From Albula goreensis (lineage: Eukaryota > Chordata > Actinopteri > Albuliformes > Albulidae), in the NCBI GenBank assembly GCA_022829145.1, contig CM040761.1, positions 16,860,245-16,924,244 of the forward strand: a stretch of 64,000 bases of DNA. The letters run 5' to 3'. Position 1 is the stretch's first letter. Every line of letters starts with the position of its first letter. The notes under the pieces were generated by a model that was not told the DNA's origin, searched no databases, and worked only from the letters and a program-made list of their open reading frames with translations. Of the stretch, positions 57,844 to 64,000 are shown one piece after another. The position numbers and the translations under genes are program-made.

Positions 57844-60800
57844 ATGACTGGATCTGTGAGGTTCGTTGGCACCCTCCTCTCGCTCTCCCTCTTGGCTGTC
57901 GCTGCTCCTCCAGGGACTGTGACGGATGCAGACCCACAAGACCCCGAAGTGCAGGCCTGTGCCTCCTTCTTCCTGGAGAGCTTTAACACCATGGTCGGGA
58001 ACCCCCATCTTTATGTCATCACCAAATTCTATTCTGTCAAACGGACCGTGAGTAGCGATTTTCACATGCAAACAGCTCTTTATGTGTTATAGTGACTTAA
58101 TTAGCTCCTCATAATTCTCACAATATCTGAGAAATATATCACACTGAAAGTATTTTTTGTACTGTGCTATAAAACTGTACAGTGTCTGTACTGCTCTATT
58201 AATTAAAGTTTAAATAAACATTCTGTGTTATACCATACAAACTATGTTGAAGACAGGCAACAAGGTCATTTTTATTTTTCACTCCCTTATTTTTCATAGT
58301 TCATTCAGTTTTCTAAGACTAATAAAGTCATTTATTTGTTTTATGACTGTTTAGTGAGACCATTTGGTGGTTTTAAAGTCATAGTAGTGATGTTAAGTAA
58401 ATAAAAAAGGGATATCAAAGTGCAGCCCAAATGCAAACAATAATGAGATAAGCACTTTCACCAGCCAGACTGGAAAAGAAAAATATCTGATTTGATTACC
58501 AGTAACCAGATGCATGTATTTTTTTGTTATTTAGTCTGGAATATGTCACTATCTTCAATATATGTCACTACCTCAAAATCAATGTAAATGTCAATCATGT
58601 GTAGTGCATGCATTATATTGTTAAAATATTACTGCTAACAATATGCTTATTGTATACTAATTATTGAACATTATATTATGAAAACCTTACCAAGAAACTC
58701 AGGTAAAAACACAAAAAAGTTGAAATTGAAGGTTAAATGCTAATTTCATTATGAATTTAATGTGTTTAAAATATGTTTAACATCTGTTCTAAGTTAGCTA
58801 ATTCGTTAACTCATAATCGTAACCCTGTAATGTTGTCTGAGTGTGTGTGTGTCTGTGTGTTTCAGTGAGGGAGTGTATTTTTATATGATATGGTACCATG
58901 AAAACAATTATTTTCAATTACCTTTCAGGAAATTGGTGGGGGCCAGTATGACATAGACGTGCAGCTAACACCAACTCAGTGCAAGAAAGGGGATAATCTT
59001 GACCTGAGCTCCTGCAAACCCCTGGCCTCCCCTGGCAACCAGGTACTTTACCATAGTTTGCACCTCTGTCCCAGGGACAGGCAGTGACACTGCAGTCCAG
59101 CAGATGGACCTGTTCTCTGTCTGTCTAGCACTGCATGTAATATAATACAGTGTGATGGCACTAAATTGTGTTGCAGATTATCTAAACATGTTGCCTGTTC
59201 TTTGCTCTAAATGCCATAATTAATGGAAAATTGATTCTATATATCTGTTGACCTGGTGTGTGTATTTCAGGCAGTATGCTCAACCTGAAAATCTACATTT
59301 TGACTGAACAGAACTTTACCTAATTGGCATTACTAGACTTTACTCAAAGCTAGTGCACTGTACATTTGAAGGAATGACTTAAATGAAAATTTAGGCCTAT
59401 TCTTTCAAATGTTTTATTGAATTTTACTGTTAAACCCTTCATTATCATTAGATTTCTCTTGATGTGAGTTAAAAAGAAGGCCACACAATGAGACAATTCC
59501 AATTTTTTAAAAATAAGTTTTGATTCCTAGCCAATTGATTATTACAGTAATTTGCAAGCTTGTTGATCAAACTTACTAAATGGAAACAGGTTGAGACCAA
59601 TGTTTAGTTTAAAGGTACGGTTTTTGAAGGCCTGACTGTAGCTCTTGTCAGCTCTTGTCAGAGTGCTTTCAGTTAACACAATTTTCTGTACCACTACAGG
59701 GTCTGTGTTAGGGCGGTGAGGATTCATGAAACCTGTGATGGGTGGAGGTGCAATCTGACAAAAACCAACAAAAATATATTGCTTCACACAGCAGAGTAGA
59801 ATGATTAGTCCAAAAACTGAGTCAACATTACCACATAGTCTGCAGCATTCACCTCTGCCAAACTAACAAGCCCTCACAGCAACCTTGTACCATCAAGCAA
59901 ACTTGATCATTTACAAAGTTTTTTTCTAAATCCATTATCATACAAGACCTCAGAGGCAATTTAAAGTTCATGTCAATGATCACTCATTGATACTCATCAT
60001 TGAAGCGTATGCATCATTTTGCTGGGCATTATGATTTATTTTCCTACCAAATGTGAAATAGTTTTACTAATTGATGTTAGAATTGTCAATGGTCCACACT
60101 AAGTAAATATAATCACAGAGACAATACTGTCTGATTTCTTTAAAAAGAAAAAAAAAGTTATTCTGGACAAGCTATAGCTGAAAAACCTACAGGGAAACAG
60201 AGGGTCTTTGAGGCTTTCTGATCTGTGATCAGTGTGAAAGCATTGTTGAACTTGCATTTTGAGAGCATACGTTTCAGACTGGGTGATGGCTGGGACCACA
60301 GCTGGCAGAGCTTGGCTTGGCACACTGACCTTGGGAAACCCAGGAGCCCTTGACCTGTCACTCCCACACAAATGCAGCAGGGCGGCGCTGTAGAGGCTCT
60401 GGTGCATATGTGTTTCGGTTATAATATAGCAGATGTCTGCCTGGATATGCACAGCTACAGGCTGTTAAATTTAGTTTTGTTGTACATAACTTTATTTAAA
60501 ACAAAATACATAAAATGGTATGAAAATTTAATTTTGTCTTTGTATTTTTACAAAAAACGTAAGCTGCACTTAACATACTGATGTCCAGTAGAACTCTCTA
60601 CCACTGTCGTCCAATCAGGATGTCATTTTTCCCTTCAGTGTTCAGCCTGATGTCCATTGAGTCTCATCCTATCCCTGTCAGTATTTACAGTGCTGTCCAA
60701 TAGCAGACCTCATCACTCTGCTGTGCTCTTTCTGTGCCTCTTCTTTCTCTTTCTTTCTCCCTGTCCCTCTCAGGTGTCCCGTTGCCAGTTTGTTGTCCTA

Positions 60801-60854
60801 ACGGCTCCATGGAAACAGCAGAGGACTCTGATCCAGTCCGCCTGCGTTATGTAA
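57844..60854 (+). CDS. Secreted type-2 cystatin-like protein
   Basis: Three exons as in type-2 cystatins: 57844-58047, 58929-59042, 60774-60854, all phase 0, about 132 residues. A signal peptide is evident (MTGSVRFVGTLLSLSLLAVA). The mature start DADPQDPEVQACASFFLESF has the family's DxxDPEVQ pattern. Four C-terminal cysteines (TPTQC, SSC, SRC, SAC) can form the two family disulfides, and the PW hairpin is kept (LTAPWKQQ). The usual first-hairpin QxVxG is not conserved: the aligned stretch reads RTEIG before GGQYDIDVQL, so papain-type inhibition may be weak or lost. Poly(A) signal AATAAA at 61090-61095. Confidence 0.8.
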
Positions 60855-62551
60855 ACTCTGATCCACACCTGAGAGTATTCCGATGTCCCTTGTCTGAGAA
60901 ATGTGCAGGTTGAACCACACCTCTCTGAACACACACTGAGGAGGCTCACGGAAACAACATGGGCTCAGGAACTCCCAACCAGCTCATCAGTGTTCACTTA
61001 CAAATAATGGCTAAATGAGGGTTTCCTTCATGGGATGATGTATTTTTTTTTGCTTCATTTCCTTGAAAGAATCAAAGTGCGTGAACAATAATAAACTGAT
61101 TTGTTGGAATAGAATTCATTATGTCTGTGCGTAATTGTATTTCAGGTTCATTTATCTGTGTTCAGTTGTCATAAAAGACTGGAACAGATTGGGCTGAAGC
61201 ATCACCAGAACGTAGCAGTAGACTCTGTATGTGTCTTAGGGTGGTGCATTTATTGGGCATTCATTAGTCAGATGCCGCCTTACTATTTTCAAAACAGAAG
61301 CCATTGTAGGGGAGGACCACCATAGATGCAATTTGATTGGCTCATGGTGGTCATATTGTTGCACAACAGGACTTATCTCGATTGAGCCTAGAGTCAGACA
61401 TTGTAGCTGTGAACTGATTTTCACATGCATTATCATATTAGGTAAAGACTAAAAACATGTTTTTCAAAACCCAATATATAGCCTCCTAGATGTTTGCCAC
61501 ATTTGTGAGCCAGCCTGTGAACCTTTTGAAGACACAAGAGACAATTACCCAATCTCTTTGAGCTCTATGTGTTCTGTGCTGTGTATACCAAATTTGTAGG
61601 TTCTACATGACTTCAAAATAGGAACTTAAGGGAAGAAAACCTGGTCACATTTATCTAAATAACCAGGGTATTTTCCCTGCAAAAAAGAGAAGCAGTTAGC
61701 AGTGTCTATGGCTTTGACGATCTCCAAAAACTCAGAGGAATTGTCTGACCTCTATCTCGAGTCCCGGTTTCCTCTGACAGAGACTCCTAAGAACTCCCAA
61801 GAAAGGGGAGGGAAAAGGAACAGCTTAATTCCTGAGGAGTGACATCACCCCCGCCAGAGGCGGTCCTCTGCCCTGCTGAATAACGGTGGGCGATGGAGAA
61901 AGAGAAGACAGGGAGGAGAAGTAGGACAGGGGTGGAGGCGGGGGGCTCCTTTGTTGCCCTTGCACCTTTTTGAGTAACCAATCTAAGACAGTCTTTAAGA
62001 GGCCTTTTGGGGGAAACACTTATAAATATTCTGTGCATGGACTGTTTTGGGGAAAGGCACCTCAGAGTTCCTTAATAGGCTATGTGATACCATGGGGATT
62101 TGTGTGAATGCAAGGAAATTAAAAAGGGGATCTTCAACTGGCAAGGACTTCTAATGACATAATAAATCTCTACATTTTAATGCCAAAAAGCACCTACCCA
62201 AGGTAGAAACAAATAGGTCAAGACACATGAAAGAATAATGACTTCAATTTGTGGGGTGGGAATATGGGTGAAAGGTCATCATTATTATTGCTATTGTTGT
62301 TGTTGTTATTATATGTACATCATAAATTATTTTAAGGGGAAGAATGAGAGAAGAAGAATGAAAATCTGTATAATTTTACTTTTATTGGCTAGTATTATTG
62401 AAAAAAGTTAGACTTAGTGGCTGACATCAATAGAACTTATTTATGCACCATGGACACCCTAGGGAGAACATTGCTCCACAAGGGGATTTCAACTGTGTTC
62501 ACCTACTGAGATAATAAACCTAAGGGGGACTATAAAATAATCATTCGCATG

Positions 62552-62582
62552 ATCATGAGATCACATATCATGATCTCATGAT
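62552..62582. repeat. Perfect 12-bp inverted repeat
   Basis: ATCATGAGATCA and its exact reverse complement TGATCTCATGAT flank a 7-base spacer (CATATCA). No associated gene or element was recognised. Confidence 0.75.
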
Positions 62583-63174
62583 ATATGAATCAAGAGCATA
62601 ATGTGCCATACATGTCTTGTGGATCCTGTGTATGCCTAGAAAAAGATTTTCTGTCCAGCTCTCCCACCCTGCAGGTCAAAGATCAGATACTATCCACATA
62701 CTTTACATTTATTTCTTTGTTAACTCTGATTGTTGGTCTTGAAGTTGATACTTCCATTATCCTCTTTTTATTTAGTTTTATTATTTTACTGTCTCTGTCA
62801 TTCACTCCTCAGCCGCATTGCATTAGCGTTGTCTGACCCGGCGGCTGAGTCACAGACTGGACTCAGTGAATCAAAGCTCAGGCTACAGCGAGGGCTTCTA
62901 ACTCATGTCACCTCTTCACGCACAGCTCCCCAGATCTGTACACTTTTACTTTTAAAGCCCAAAGGAGGAATCCTAAATCATGGCTGTAGACCTTTTCTTA
63001 TTTCACAAACAAGTTCGCATATAAATGTATCTGTCTATAGAATTATATACAAAACTGCTATTTGTCAATATACCATCCTCAATATCAAACTGAAAAGAGA
63101 AATTAAACCTGACACATGCAAATTAAATATAAATTATTTATATGCATGCATACAGCATGTAAGTAGTTTTATAT

Positions 63175-63225
63175 TTATATTACATTTAAGGATTTTGTAG
63201 ATGCTCTTATCCAGATAATAATAAA
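63175..63225 (-). repeat. SINE 3' tail remnant, reverse orientation
   Basis: ACATTTAAGGATTTTGTAGA followed by TGCTCTTATCCAGA is the reverse complement of the common fish SINE tail (TCTGGATAAGAGCNTCTGC). Only the tail is recognisable. Confidence 0.5.
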
Positions 63226-64000
63226 ATCAAATAAATCAGATAAAGCAAAATAAGAAAGATTAAATATTAAGTGAATAAGTGAATTTCTGCCACTGTATAC
63301 CATATAAATATTATATTTGTATAAACAAATACAGCAGTTGTTTAATCTTTTACATACATCTCTCATGTATGCACAACAAATAAAATGTACTACATTATGA
63401 GGTAACAGTCTGAATCGTCTGCTCTCATCTGTAAAAAAAAATGCTCATGTCCAGATTGCTGTACAGCACACTAGCGACAAGAGGGCGCTATTGATGTATA
63501 TAAAAATATAGTACATAAACCAACCACAAGATGACGACCGAGCCAAAATTATTGGCTCAATACTGCCATGCGCTGTCCTTACAAAATATATAATATTCAT
63601 ACAAGGACAAATGGGTTGACACGGAAGAAGGTGAAGACAGGCCTTTACTTTGACCATGATAATCTACATACAATTAATGTGAATTTTATGTATTTTGAAA
63701 TTCATGCCACCAAATTTAGTCACTCATGATAAAGATAAAAACCCAAAACCTTTACATTACATTATTTAACATAACAGATGTTCTTACATAGCTCACAGTG
63801 AAATCCAACTAATGTTTACCTGACTGTATTTTTTCTCCTGGCAGGGGATATTCTGCACTAAATATCTGTGTTTGGGTTAAATCTCTCAATACATCCCCAG
63901 TCTAATTTATAGGTTCCTTTTGGTACAGAAAATATAATAAACCTAACCTAACTTCCTTGGACATTAAATCACCCAAAAATGTCCAATCCTTGTTAACCAC

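Larger units (their letters stand above)
60855..64000. other. Cystatin-like 3'UTR and distal intergenic DNA
   Basis: The 3'UTR probably ends shortly after the AATAAA at 61090. Beyond that I see only AT-rich sequence, a short inverted repeat at 62552-62582, and a minus-strand SINE-tail remnant near 63180. No exon is supported to the window end. Confidence 0.5.

Overview
The window is vertebrate nuclear DNA, most likely from a ray-finned fish. All genes are split by GT-AG introns (plus some minor-spliceosome introns), non-coding DNA is AT-rich with long (CA)n/(TG)n tracts, and it carries remnants of teleost-type repeats: a Tc1/mariner copy, a hAT MITE with intact target-site duplication, a 5S-rRNA-derived SINE and tRNA-SINE tails. 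I cannot name the species.

Layout, all genes on the + strand: (1) 835-14872, a complete MORC3-type gene (copy 1); (2) 16049-28786, a second MORC3-type gene (copy 2) in head-to-tail tandem only 1.2 kb downstream, with a GC box just before its start; (3) 28787 to about 43300, a gene desert of about 14.5 kb filled with repeats; (4) 44553-54179, a BTB/zinc-finger gene with the ZBTB11-like order integrase-type H2C2 finger, BTB, basic SUMO-motif-rich middle, C2H2 fingers; (5) 57844-60854, a three-exon secreted type-2 cystatin-like gene; (6) about 3 kb of distal intergenic DNA.

The MORC3 copies share nearly all exon borders in the ATPase and CW regions. Each encodes a GHKL ATPase, a CW zinc finger and a C-terminal coiled coil ending in a conserved MORC3-type tail. 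They differ in the middle: copy 2 carries a 42-bp (14-residue) coding repeat and keeps a VKKE/CHQ.TET segment resembling human MORC3, whereas copy 1 is shorter.

The most striking signal is splicing. Each MORC3 copy has two introns with U12-type signals. One of these is GT-AG in copy 1 but ATATCC...AC (AT-AC) in copy 2, with the intron phase moved from 2 to 1, and only the AC acceptor keeps the reading frame. Copy 2 also holds an interferon-response-like element in intron 1.

Four reading-frame discontinuities occur in otherwise well-preserved genes (one in each MORC3 copy, two in the BTB gene). Three fit a single missing base, so assembly indels, cryptic micro-introns and real lesions all need to be separated.
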